Of a stretch of DNA of 64,000 bases, positions 35,308 to 42,592 are shown piece after piece. The position numbers and the translations under genes were made by a program. How positions within the stretch are numbered: position 1 is the first letter of the stretch; every line of letters begins with the position of its first letter. The DNA is from an uncultured Clostridia bacterium (GTDB lineage Bacteria; Bacillota; Clostridia; RUG12999): positions 1 to 64,000 of the forward strand of contig CAKVOK010000001.1 of assembly GCA_934792465.1 (NCBI GenBank). The letters are read 5' to 3'. The notes under the pieces were generated by a model. That model saw only the letters and a list, made by a program, of their open reading frames with translations. It was not told where the DNA came from and searched no databases.

Positions 35308-37404
35308 TTAATTTAATTCCGCATATTCCTTTTCTTTTGCAAGGAGCGGTTTCATGCTGTTCAGGCATACGCCCATCGTCGAAATGTTATGCAGCAGTGC
35401 GCCGGCAACCGGCGAGATGATTCCGCCAATTCCGAGAAGTATGAGTCCGCTGTTGAAAAGTGCGATAAACCTGTAGTTTGCATGAATACGTCTGAACAGC
35501 TTTTCGCTCAAATCTCTCAGCAGCGCAAGACGTTCGAGGTCTGATACGAGCAATGTTATATCCGCAACCTCTCTTGCGATGTCCGAAGCGTCTTTCATGG
35601 CAACGGAAACGTCCGCCGCCGCAAGAGCCGGGGAATCGTTTATGCCGTCGCCGACCATAACGACTTTGTGATTCTCGCTTTTCTGTTCGTTTACTATATT
35701 CAGCTTGTCCTCCGGCAAAACCTTTGCATAATACTTGTCTATGCCAAGCTCGCGGCACACGTTTGCCGCCGTGGTTTCGCCGTCGCCCGTAACCATGAGT
35801 ATATTTGAAAATCCTTTTTCTTTAAGCGCTTTTATAGCCTTTGCAGCATCTTCCCTTATCGGATCCTCAATGCAGAGTATTCCGCAGAGTTTGCCGCCTA
35901 TGGCAAGGTATACCATGGAATATTTCTCGCCGAGCTTGTTTACGATTTCACGCTGTTCATCTTCTATGCCGATTTTTTCATCATCGAAAATGAAATGCGC
36001 ACTTCCTATCAATGCCCTTTGTCCGTTCAGCTGCGAAGCTATGCCGTGAGCCACGATATATTCCACTTCTGCGTGCTCCTCCCTGTGTTCAAGGCATTTT
36101 ACTTCCGCTGCATGAACAATGGCTTTTGCAACGCTGTGCGGAAAATGCTCTTCAAGGCAGGCGGCAATTCTTAGAATATCGTCCTCGCTGTAGTCGCCGA
36201 ATGCCACTACTTTAGCAAGGTTCGGACAAGAAACCGTCAGCGTGCCTGTTTTATCAAACATAATCGTATCTGCAAACGCATAGTTTTCGAGGAATCTTCC
36301 GCCCTTTATCATTATATCGTAATTTGTAGCCTCTTTCATTGCAGATATAACCGATATAGGCGTAGAAAGCTTGATTGCACAGGAATAATCGACCATAAGC
36401 ACCGAAAGTGATTTTGCCAGATTTCCCGTGAACAGATATGCCGCCGCACTTGTCAGCAGACTGAACGGCACGAGCCTGTCCGCAAAGCTTTCGGCTTTCG
36501 TCTGAACGCTCGATTTCAAATCCTCAGAGTTTTCTATAAGCTCGATTATATTGTGTATTCTGCTGTCGTCAGAAAGCTTGGAAGCTTCGATGTCTATGCT
36601 GCCTTCCTCAACGACCGTGCCGGCATAAACCGTCATGCCGTCCGCTTTCATCTGCGGTATGGATTCACCCGTCATGGAAGCTTCGTTCACTTCGGCAGAA
36701 CCGCTTTTTACGGTTCCGTCAACAGGTATCATGCTGCCGCTGCGCACACGGATAATATCTCCGATTTTAACCTCCGCAAGCGGTACAAGCGTTTCTTCCG
36801 TACCGGTGATTTTCCATACTTTTTCGATATTGAGCGCAAGGCTGTCCGACAATGCGTTTTTCGCCTTTTTTCTCGTATATCCTTCAAGCAGAGAGGATAT
36901 ATTCAGCAGCATCATTACGGAAGATGCTGTTGAATGCGAACCGCTTAATATGGACGCCGAGATTGACACCGCATCCAAAACATCGACATTCAGCTTGCCG
37001 TTCATAAGGCTTTTCAGACCTTTTTTCACAAAAGGCAAAGCCTTTATCACAGTGAGCGGAACACCTATAAACGACGGAATAAACAGCTTCATGATTATTC
37101 TTTGGCGTATAATCTTAAAGAAATCTTTTTTAAATTCTTCATCGATAATCTGCATGGATGTCAGCGGATGTTCGTCAAGTTCTTTTGCCTTAATCTGCGA
37201 TACCGTTTCGAGAATCATCTCTCTTGCATTCCCGATATAATATACTAAAATACCGCCGTTTATCGCCGACACCTCGGCCGAACAAACTCCGCTTACGCTC
37301 GTAAACAATGCCGTAAGGCTGCTTTGTTGATGCTTTTGTAATACGCCGCCGCCGCAGCGCAAACGCAGTCTACCCGGAGAATCGTAAATAATTTTATATT
37401 TCAT
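35308..37404 (-). CDS. Heavy-metal P-type ATPase with SCAIKLSTP membrane motif
   Basis: 698 residues. The N-terminal domain begins YDSPGRLRLRCG, an HMA-like fold without the CxxC metal motif. TGES (245-248), phosphorylation motif DKTGT (384-388) and GDGINDSPALAAADV are intact. The metal-selecting membrane helix reads SCAIKLSTP (341-349) in place of the CPC or SPC of standard P1B pumps, and the HP motif is EHFPHSVA. This pattern recalls CtpC/PacL-associated pumps that move manganese or zinc. It follows the small membrane protein gene by 16 bases. A pump for an unidentified transition metal is the best description. Confidence 0.88.
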   Translation of the reverse strand: MKYKIIYDSPGRLRLRCGGGVLQKHQQSSLTALFTSVSGVCSAEVSAINGGILVYYIGNAREMILETVSQIKAKELDEHPLTSMQIIDEEFKKDFFKIIRQRIIMKLFIPSFIGVPLTVIKALPFVKKGLKSLMNGKLNVDVLDAVSISASILSGSHSTASSVMMLLNISSLLEGYTRKKAKNALSDSLALNIEKVWKITGTEETLVPLAEVKIGDIIRVRSGSMIPVDGTVKSGSAEVNEASMTGESIPQMKADGMTVYAGTVVEEGSIDIEASKLSDDSRIHNIIELIENSEDLKSSVQTKAESFADRLVPFSLLTSAAAYLFTGNLAKSLSVLMVDYSCAIKLSTPISVISAMKEATNYDIMIKGGRFLENYAFADTIMFDKTGTLTVSCPNLAKVVAFGDYSEDDILRIAACLEEHFPHSVAKAIVHAAEVKCLEHREEHAEVEYIVAHGIASQLNGQRALIGSAHFIFDDEKIGIEDEQREIVNKLGEKYSMVYLAIGGKLCGILCIEDPIREDAAKAIKALKEKGFSNILMVTGDGETTAANVCRELGIDKYYAKVLPEDKLNIVNEQKSENHKVVMVGDGINDSPALAAADVSVAMKDASDIAREVADITLLVSDLERLALLRDLSEKLFRRIHANYRFIALFNSGLILLGIGGIISPVAGALLHNISTMGVCLNSMKPLLAKEKEYAELN

Positions 37405-37420
37405 TATCTCCGCCTTCTCT

Positions 37421-37654
37421 TTAGTTGTTTTCTGCTTTCTGCTTTGCGTCGCAGCAAATATCTTCGGCTTCTTCTTTCATATTTTTAAAGGTTTCCTGTG
37501 CGTCGTTTCCGAGTTTAATGCACTTCGCAAGTCCCGATACGCACACTTTTCTCGTTTTCTCGCTCTTAACGGCTTTAACACCGTATGTAGCGGCAAGAAC
37601 TCCGCCTACAAAACATAAAAACTTTTCATTTTTTAAGCAATCTGAAATTTTCAT
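37421..37654 (-). CDS. Small membrane protein partnered with the metal ATPase (DUF6110-like)
   Basis: 77 residues (80 if the ATG at 37663 is used, which is too close to the GGAG). One hydrophobic segment, LCFVGGVLAATYGVKAV, with a small-residue pattern, then a soluble part with SGLAKCIKLGNDAQETFKNMKEEAEDICCDAK that includes a Cys-Cys pair and acidic residues. Small one-helix proteins next to P-type ATPases (DUF1490/PacL in mycobacteria) act as metal chaperones or pump scaffolds. A similar role is inferred here. First gene of the two-gene operon. Confidence 0.7.
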   Translation of the reverse strand: MKISDCLKNEKFLCFVGGVLAATYGVKAVKSEKTRKVCVSGLAKCIKLGNDAQETFKNMKEEAEDICCDAKQKAENN

Positions 37655-37745
37655 TTGAATCATTTCTCCTTTTCATGATTTTAATTGTATTTTTAATGCA
37701 ATTAAAGGGTTTGATTGCGGCTGTTTATGCAGCCTTATTTCACCT

Positions 37746-37782
37746 TTGTGAATAGTTTATCACAAGAGATTAATTCTGTCAA
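37746..37782 (-). promoter_or_regulatory. Promoter of the metal ATPase operon with embedded palindrome
   Basis: Minus strand TTGACA (37782-37777), 17 bases, TAAACT (37759-37754). The -10 box lies exactly between TTGTGA (37746-37751) and TCACAA (37760-37765), an inverted repeat well placed for a repressor. The rest of the gap 37655-37853 holds a small hairpin GGCTG/CAGCC (37719-37734) and no gene. Confidence 0.65.
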
Positions 37783-37853
37783 GACCAGACCGATTTTTTG
37801 TGCAATATGTCGTTTTTGAAGCGTATTTCGACATAATTTTTGTACACTTATCT

Positions 37854-38468
37854 TCAGTCAAACTGCGTCTGCCAGTTGTCATCGGCATACGCTTCAAAGC
37901 ACATTTCAATCTGTTCTCTGCTTGTTTTTTCTTCCGCCAGATTTTCCGGTAATTCATCAGCCGAAAAATATCGTATTTCCGTGGTTTCTATATTTTCCTC
38001 GAATTTGCCGCCGATAACTTCGCACAGGACGAATACCTTGCATACACCGTAGGCATATATCGGCTTGTTGTGCTTGTTTCTGTCCTGAACGGAAATGAGC
38101 CGCACGGCCCTTGCTTCCAAGCCGGTTTCCTCCCGAACTTCTTTCAGCGTGTTCGATTCTACGGATTCAAGAACATCGCACCAGCCGCCGGGCAGCGACC
38201 ATGTGCCGTTGTTTTCGTGCACAAGCAATATTTTCCCGTTCTTGAATATTGCCGCTCTCGTATCGAGCTTCGGAGTTTGATAGCCTGTTTCGCAGCAAAA
38301 CAAATCTTTTACCTTGTCCAAAGGTATATCGGATTTTTCGTTTATCATTTCTGCGGCTATTTCACGAAGCCTTTCATATCTTTCTATATCATATACGTTG
38401 TCTGTATATGCCAGCCCGGCTTGTGCAAGACTTTGTATTTCAATCGCCCAATGAAGCCATTTTTCCAT
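37854..38468 (-). CDS. NUDIX hydrolase with NUDIX_N-type extension
   Basis: 204 residues. An N-terminal helical extension (MEKWLHWAIEIQSLAQAGLA, with the region to about 60) as found in ADP-ribose/NUDIX_N proteins precedes the NUDIX fold. The NUDIX box is GGWCDVLESVESNTLKEVREETGL in part (GxGESxxxxxxREVxEETG pattern, catalytic REVREETG-like run at EVREETG). The substrate is a nucleoside diphosphate derivative, possibly ADP-ribose or NADH. It lies 13 bases after thioredoxin reductase and shares its promoter, which points to redox-related house-cleaning. Confidence 0.87.
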   Translation of the reverse strand: MEKWLHWAIEIQSLAQAGLAYTDNVYDIERYERLREIAAEMINEKSDIPLDKVKDLFCCETGYQTPKLDTRAAIFKNGKILLVHENNGTWSLPGGWCDVLESVESNTLKEVREETGLEARAVRLISVQDRNKHNKPIYAYGVCKVFVLCEVIGGKFEENIETTEIRYFSADELPENLAEEKTSREQIEMCFEAYADDNWQTQFD

Positions 38469-38481
38469 TGTTTATCCTCCG

Positions 38482-39363
38482 TTATTCCCCGTCGAGCAGC
38501 TTCGCCGCACCGTATGCTGCGGCAGCGCCGTCCGCACATGCCGTCACAATCTGCCGCAGCGCCTTTTCACGCAAATCTCCGCAGCAGAAAATGCCTTTGA
38601 TTTTTGTCTGCATATTTTCGTCCGTAATGACGCAGCCGTTTTTGTTTTTTATAATATCGGAGCATATATCGCTCTGCGGTTCGTTTCCGACAGCTATGAA
38701 AACTGCATCGGTTTCTATGGTTCGGTTTTCCGTTTTAATGTATTTCACGGAAGAATCTCCGCATATTTCCTTTATATTTGCCGAATATACGATTTCGATA
38801 TTTTCGGATTGTTCCGCCTTGTCGCAAAGTGATTTTATCGCTCGGAATTTGTCACGTCTGTGGATTATATATACCTTTTTGCATATGTTTTTCAAAAACA
38901 GCGCATCCTCCAGTGCCGTATCGCCTCCGCCGGCTACAACAGCCGTTTTCCCTTTGAAAAACATACCGTCGCAGGTAGCGCAATACGAAACGCCTTTGCC
39001 CAAAAACTCAGTTTCGCCCGGCACGTTCAGCTTTCTCGGTTTTGCACCCATTGCGAGTATTACGGCTTTGAATTTCTCCGTTCCGCTTTCCGTGTATACC
39101 GTTTTATTTTCAAAATCTATTTTTTTTACGGTTTCGTTTTTAAAAACAACGCCGTTTTTTACGGCTTGTTTTTTCATCTTGTCCGCAAGCGTATATCCGT
39201 CCGTTCCGTTCTCAAATCCCGGGTAGTTTTCGATGTTTACGGTTTTCACCATCTGACCTCCGGCGAAAGCACCCTCAAATACCATGACGCTGCGGCCGTA
39301 TCTTGCAGCGTATATCGCAGCCGTAAGCCCTCCCGGCCCTGCACCTATAACAGCTATATCCAT
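38482..39363 (-). CDS. trxB: Thioredoxin reductase
   Basis: 293 residues of the low-molecular-weight FAD/NADPH class. FAD motif VIGAGPGGLTAAIYAAR, redox pair CATC (128-131), NADPH motif AGGGDTALEDALFLKN and the C-terminal FAD motif GIFCCGDLREKALRQIVTA. It reduces thioredoxin or a related small dithiol protein; no thioredoxin gene is nearby. First gene of a two-gene minus operon with the NUDIX hydrolase. Ferredoxin-dependent relatives are possible. Confidence 0.92.
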   Translation of the reverse strand: MDIAVIGAGPGGLTAAIYAARYGRSVMVFEGAFAGGQMVKTVNIENYPGFENGTDGYTLADKMKKQAVKNGVVFKNETVKKIDFENKTVYTESGTEKFKAVILAMGAKPRKLNVPGETEFLGKGVSYCATCDGMFFKGKTAVVAGGGDTALEDALFLKNICKKVYIIHRRDKFRAIKSLCDKAEQSENIEIVYSANIKEICGDSSVKYIKTENRTIETDAVFIAVGNEPQSDICSDIIKNKNGCVITDENMQTKIKGIFCCGDLREKALRQIVTACADGAAAAYGAAKLLDGE

Positions 39364-39398
39364 TTGCCAATCATCCTTTCTCTACGAATTTTTACTTT

Positions 39399-39427
39399 AT
39401 TTTATCATAACAATAAATATTTGTCAA
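39399..39427 (-). promoter_or_regulatory. Promoter of trxB
   Basis: Minus strand TTGACA (39427-39422), 17 bases, TAAAAT (39404-39399). Confidence 0.8.
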
Positions 39428-39447
39428 TATGATTAAAAGAAAAAATA

Positions 39448-39682
39448 GGGCTCCAGTCAACTCGATTTCAAAAATCGTTTTGCTACAGCCCCTTGCTACC
39501 CGATTGCTCGGTTACGTCGAGAGGCGAAGTTTGTTCATAGAATAAAGCAATATTTATTTTAGAAATTCGTTCTCGAACGAATTTCTACATCTGTTTCGAT
39601 CCATTGTGCAATCAGATGTTTCTGTTTACACCGATATATCGGCATTTTCTTGCTTTATGCGGTCTGTACATTTTTATAAAGT
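39448..39682. repeat. MITE-like element, long form (copy B)
   Basis: Occupies most of the 326-base gap between trxB and the flavodoxin gene. It shares with copy A the block GGCGAAGTTTGTTCA followed by ATAAAGCAATATTTAT (39523-39556), the hairpin AAATTCGT..ACGAATTT, and the right end TTGCTTTATGCGG plus TCTGTACATTTTTATAAAG (39650-39681). The left end (GGGCTCCAG) has drifted. It contains additional small hairpins such as CGATTT/AAATCG. Confidence 0.7.
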
Positions 39683-39689
39683 CAAGGAC

Positions 39690-40121
39690 TTAAAGTGAGG
39701 ATGCTTTCTTACCAAGCTCGCGGCATTCGTCGAGTCCTGCATCGTCGGGAGCGTCGTTTAATGTCAGTCCGGCATCTCCTACGAGATTTGCGCCTGCGTC
39801 TTTCACACGCTGTTCCCAGTTGCGCATCCATTCGCCGTCGCCCCAGCCGTATGAACCGAATAAAGCTACGTTTTTGCCGGAAATCTTCGATTCAAGCCCG
39901 CTGAAAAACGGCTCAAACTCTTCTTCTTCCAATACCTCCGCTCCCATAGCCGGGCAGCCGAGAATAAGTGTGTCGTATTCTGCGGCGCTTTCCGGAGAAA
40001 TCTCCGAAACCGTAAAATATGCCGTGTCGGGGTTTGCGGTTTTCGCACCTTCGAGTATTGCGTCTGCCATAGCGGCTGTATTTCCCGTGCCGCTCCAATA
40101 AATAATTGCTGTTTTGCTCAT
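39690..40121 (-). CDS. Flavodoxin
   Basis: 143 residues. FMN phosphate loop YWSGTGNTAAMADAI at the start, and FGSYGWGDGEWM for the isoalloxazine-binding loop. It is a low-potential electron carrier that replaces ferredoxin when iron is scarce. The ATG at 40121 follows GGAGGT. It lies downstream of the DUF3793 gene, behind paired palindromic operators of DtxR-like appearance, which fits iron-limited expression. No FAD or other extra domain. Confidence 0.93.
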   Translation of the reverse strand: MSKTAIIYWSGTGNTAAMADAILEGAKTANPDTAYFTVSEISPESAAEYDTLILGCPAMGAEVLEEEEFEPFFSGLESKISGKNVALFGSYGWGDGEWMRNWEQRVKDAGANLVGDAGLTLNDAPDDAGLDECRELGKKASSL

Positions 40122-40191
40122 TTTATAATACCTCCAAAAAAATTTTTGTATACAAATCACGGAATATATCCGATGAAATTGTTTCTATGTA

Positions 40192-40743
40192 TCATGCCGC
40201 ACAGAAAATCTGTGCCAGCGTCTTGCCGCCGGATATTTTTTTCAGTACGGAATTTCTGCATATTCTGTACCTGTGAAAAGTTTCTGCGGCTTTCTGCGGA
40301 TTGTAATACACCTTCCATTCGCCGACCAGCAGACATTTCTTGTCCGGGCGGTTGATGAAGCAGTATATGTCATGCAGGGGATAACCGAGAAATACTCCTA
40401 TTTCGTGCGGAAATCCCGTATTTGCGAAATGCCGTTTTAAGACGGAAATATATTTTTCTGTTTCATCGGATTCCGCATAGCCGTATTTTGCGAGAAAACG
40501 GCGGTTTGTCGATAAATTCAGATGTTTTTCCAATACGGATTTGCGATATACCATCAGTAATGCGCATTTTTTGCAGTCGCATATGATTTCAAGATATATA
40601 TCTTTTTTGTTAAAGATTTTATTAAGCCTTTCGATGTCGCCGTATATATCCGGAAGCTTTTCCTTTGAACAGGAAACGAGATTTGCGGGCTTGATTCCGG
40701 CGAGTGCCGGCGCACAATGATATGCGATGAGTTTTTCTATCAT
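40192..40743 (-). CDS. DUF3793 family protein
   Basis: 183 residues. The family core HEIGVFLGYPLHDIYCFI and WKVYYNPQKAAETFHRY is present, along with an N-terminal CDCKKCALLMVYR cysteine pair. DUF3793 proteins occur in Clostridia next to flavodoxin or ferrous-iron transport genes, and no activity is established. Cysteines at several positions suggest metal or thiol chemistry. It is the first gene of the operon with flavodoxin. ATG 40743 is chosen because residues before it (in-frame start at 40773) fall in the operator region. Confidence 0.82.
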   Translation of the reverse strand: MIEKLIAYHCAPALAGIKPANLVSCSKEKLPDIYGDIERLNKIFNKKDIYLEIICDCKKCALLMVYRKSVLEKHLNLSTNRRFLAKYGYAESDETEKYISVLKRHFANTGFPHEIGVFLGYPLHDIYCFINRPDKKCLLVGEWKVYYNPQKAAETFHRYRICRNSVLKKISGGKTLAQIFCAA

Positions 40744-40765
40744 AAATATTACCGTCCTATACACA

Positions 40766-40821
40766 GTTAGCAAAAACTAACCCACAGCCAAAATAATAAT
40801 GCAAGGTTAGTTTGCACTAAC
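40766..40821 (-). promoter_or_regulatory. Two palindromic operators, 40 bases apart
   Basis: GTTAG-6-CTAAC occurs at 40766-40781 and again at 40806-40821, with centres exactly 40 bases apart. TTAG..CTAA half-sites are those of the DtxR/IdeR/MntR type metal regulators. The upstream one begins four bases after the -10 box and covers the predicted start site. Iron control of DUF3793-flavodoxin is the inference. Confidence 0.65.
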
Positions 40822-40824
40822 TAT

Positions 40825-40853
40825 ATAATAACATACTTTTCTCCGTTTGTCAA
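40825..40853 (-). promoter_or_regulatory. Promoter of DUF3793-flavodoxin
   Basis: Minus strand TTGACA (40853-40848), 17 bases, TATTAT (40830-40825). Confidence 0.8.
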
Positions 40854-40911
40854 TACCTTTTTGAAATAAATTTAATTGCAGTGCTCGGGAAGATATACAG
40901 ACTGCGGAATT

Positions 40912-40954
40912 TGTCGAACGAAAAATAAAGGGTTTTTACTTATTTTTACAGAAA
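40912..40954 (+). promoter_or_regulatory. spoIIA control region: Spo0A box and sigma-H-like promoter
   Basis: TGTCGAA (40912-40918) is the Spo0A box core. A sigma-H-like pair follows: AAAGGGTTT (40927-40935), 12 bases, ACAGAAA (40948-40954), against consensus RnAGGAwwW and RnnGAAT. In Bacillus subtilis spoIIA is read by sigma-H with Spo0A~P; the same logic is inferred here. The promoter match has two mismatches. Confidence 0.5.
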
Positions 40955-40989
40955 TTAATTAATATAGGAAAAATGAGAGGAGCATGAAA

Positions 40990-41304
40990 ATGGAGTTCAG
41001 TATTTCACGAAGGAACAACAAATTGTATGTAAAGGTAAACGGGGAAATCGACCATCACAGCTGCGCTCCGCTGCGCGACTGTGTCGATCTTGAAATAAAA
41101 AGCGGCGGAGTGAGAGAGCTTATATTCGATTTTTCAAAGCTTACGCTTATGGACAGTTCCGGGATAGGTATTTTAATGGGGAGATACAAGCTTATGAAGC
41201 TTTGCGGCGGCAGCGTTACCGTCGTCGGAGCGGAAAGCTGTATCGAAAAAATAATGACACTTTCCGGAATAAGCGATATTATAAAGATTAAAAAAGCCGG
41301 ATAA
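40990..41304 (+). CDS. spoIIAA: Anti-sigma F factor antagonist SpoIIAA
   Basis: 104 residues, a single STAS domain. LIFDFSKLTLMDSSGIGILMG holds the serine phosphorylated by SpoIIAB (Ser57 by analogy with Bacillus Ser58). When dephosphorylated it displaces SpoIIAB from sigma F in the forespore. The second of two in-frame ATGs (40990) has the proper seven-base distance to GGAG; the first (40984) is one base away. First gene of the spoIIA operon; a 95-base gap with the structured leader separates it from spoIIAB. Confidence 0.93.
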   Translation: MEFSISRRNNKLYVKVNGEIDHHSCAPLRDCVDLEIKSGGVRELIFDFSKLTLMDSSGIGILMGRYKLMKLCGGSVTVVGAESCIEKIMTLSGISDIIKIKKAG

Positions 41305-41319
41305 AAACAAAAAACAGCC

Positions 41320-41392
41320 TTTCCCGTTAAGAAATTGCTCTGCGGACGGGAAAACGAAATAATATTATGCCGTGCAGGGCGGCGGATTGGAG
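41320..41392 (+). promoter_or_regulatory. Structured kissing-loop leader before spoIIAB (copy 3)
   Basis: P1 is TTTCCCGT (41320-41327) with ACGGGAAA (41346-41353), eight perfect pairs with bases unrelated to those of copies 1 and 2. Its loop has CTCTGC (41338-41343). P2 is GCCG (41369-41372) with CGGC (41380-41383), loop TGCAGGG. GCAGGG (41374-41379) pairs with CTCTGC using one G-U wobble. GGATTGGAG follows, seven bases from the ATG. Compensatory change in P1 supports a real RNA structure. Confidence 0.78.
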
Positions 41393-41399
41393 ATTAACA

Positions 41400-41843
41400 A
41401 TGAAAGATATTATGAAACTTGAATTTCCGGCACTGTCGGAATACGAATCCTTTGCGAGGGTAGCGGTTGCGGCATTTATTGCAAGGCTTGACCCGACGAT
41501 AGTTGAAATAAACGAAATAAAGACTGCAATATCGGAATGTGTGACGAACAGCGTTATACACGGATATAAGGAAAAAGGCGGAACGGTGTACATAGAATGT
41601 GAAATAGACGATGCGAATATCAGACTTTCAGTAAGCGACAAGGGCTGCGGAATTGAAGATGTGAAAAAGGCGAGGACACCTATGTTTACAACGAATCCGG
41701 ACGGCGAACGCAGCGGTATGGGATTTACCGTCATGGAAACATTTATGGACAAGGTAGACGTCATATCCGAGCCCGGCAAGGGTACTACGGTTATATTGTA
41801 TAAAAACGTTGCGGCAGGCGAGGAGGGCGTAAGGTGTGGATAA
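41400..41843 (+). CDS. spoIIAB: Anti-sigma F factor SpoIIAB
   Basis: 147 residues of the GHKL kinase fold. N-box EIKTAISECVTNSVIHGY, G1 SDKGCGIEDV, and the ERSGMGFTVMETFMDKVDV segment diagnostic of SpoIIAB. It holds sigma F inactive and phosphorylates SpoIIAA. The ATG at 41400 follows GGAG. It overlaps sigF by eight bases. Because SpoIIAB and sigma F must be produced in balance, the leader RNA directly before it is of special interest. Confidence 0.95.
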   Translation: MKDIMKLEFPALSEYESFARVAVAAFIARLDPTIVEINEIKTAISECVTNSVIHGYKEKGGTVYIECEIDDANIRLSVSDKGCGIEDVKKARTPMFTTNPDGERSGMGFTVMETFMDKVDVISEPGKGTTVILYKNVAAGEEGVRCG

Positions 41844-42543
41844 GGATTTAATCCGCCTTATCCTGAAAGCGCAGTCCGGCGATAAAAATGCAATGTCGGT
41901 TCTGACGGAAAGTAACGAGCGGCTTGTGTGGAGTATTGTAAAGCGGTTTTCGGGCAGGGGAGAGGAAACTGCCGATTTGTTTCAGACCGGCTGTATCGGA
42001 CTTATTAAAGCGATTAAAAATTTCGATACATCAAAGGAAGTATGCTTTTCCACATATGCCGTACCTATGATAATGGGAGAAATCCGCCGGTATATACGCG
42101 ACAACGGTGCGGTTAAGGTGAGCCGAAGCATAAAGGAGCTTGGCGTAAAGGTGCGCTATGCTTCGGACGCCGTTTCGAAGGAAACGGGAGAAACCGCAAG
42201 TATTTCGCAGGTTGCCGAAAGGCTCGGAATAAGCGTTGAAGAAGCGGCGAGCGCATATGCGGCGAGTGAGCCGCCGGTGTCGATATATCAGCAGATAGGC
42301 GAAAATATGAGTATAATGGATACGCTTTGCGATAAAGCGGATTTTGAAGAAAAGGTAGTTGACGGTATGTTTATAAAATCAGCTGCCGAAAAGCTTGACG
42401 AGCGGGAAAAAACAATAGTCATAATGAGATATTACCACAACAAAACACAGACACAGATTGCCGAGATGCTCGGAATATCTCAGGTTCAGGTTTCGAGAAT
42501 AGAAAAGAAGGTTCTTGAAAAAATGCGCCGTGAAGCGGGATAA
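41836..42543 (+). CDS. sigF: Sporulation sigma factor F (SpoIIAC)
   Basis: 235 residues, GTG start inside the end of spoIIAB. Region 2 has RFSGRGEETADLFQTGCIGLIKAIKNFD and STYAVPMIMGEIRRYIRD; region 3 VKVSRSIKELG; region 4 KTQTQIAEMLGISQVQVSRIEKKVLEKM. This is the classic sigma F/G pattern, and the spoIIAA-spoIIAB context identifies it as sigma F. It directs early forespore transcription. The full operon implies that the host can form endospores or kept the program. Confidence 0.95.
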   Translation: MDKDLIRLILKAQSGDKNAMSVLTESNERLVWSIVKRFSGRGEETADLFQTGCIGLIKAIKNFDTSKEVCFSTYAVPMIMGEIRRYIRDNGAVKVSRSIKELGVKVRYASDAVSKETGETASISQVAERLGISVEEAASAYAASEPPVSIYQQIGENMSIMDTLCDKADFEEKVVDGMFIKSAAEKLDEREKTIVIMRYYHNKTQTQIAEMLGISQVQVSRIEKKVLEKMRREAG

Positions 42544-42549
42544 AATATT

Positions 42550-42585
42550 CGGGAGCTGTTTTGAGATATTACGAAACAGCTCCCG
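42550..42585. terminator. Bidirectional terminator between sigF and the desulfurase gene
   Basis: CGGGAGCTGTTT pairs with AAACAGCTCCCG around 12 bases; it lies between convergent genes. Confidence 0.8.
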
Positions 42586-42592
42586 ATAATAT

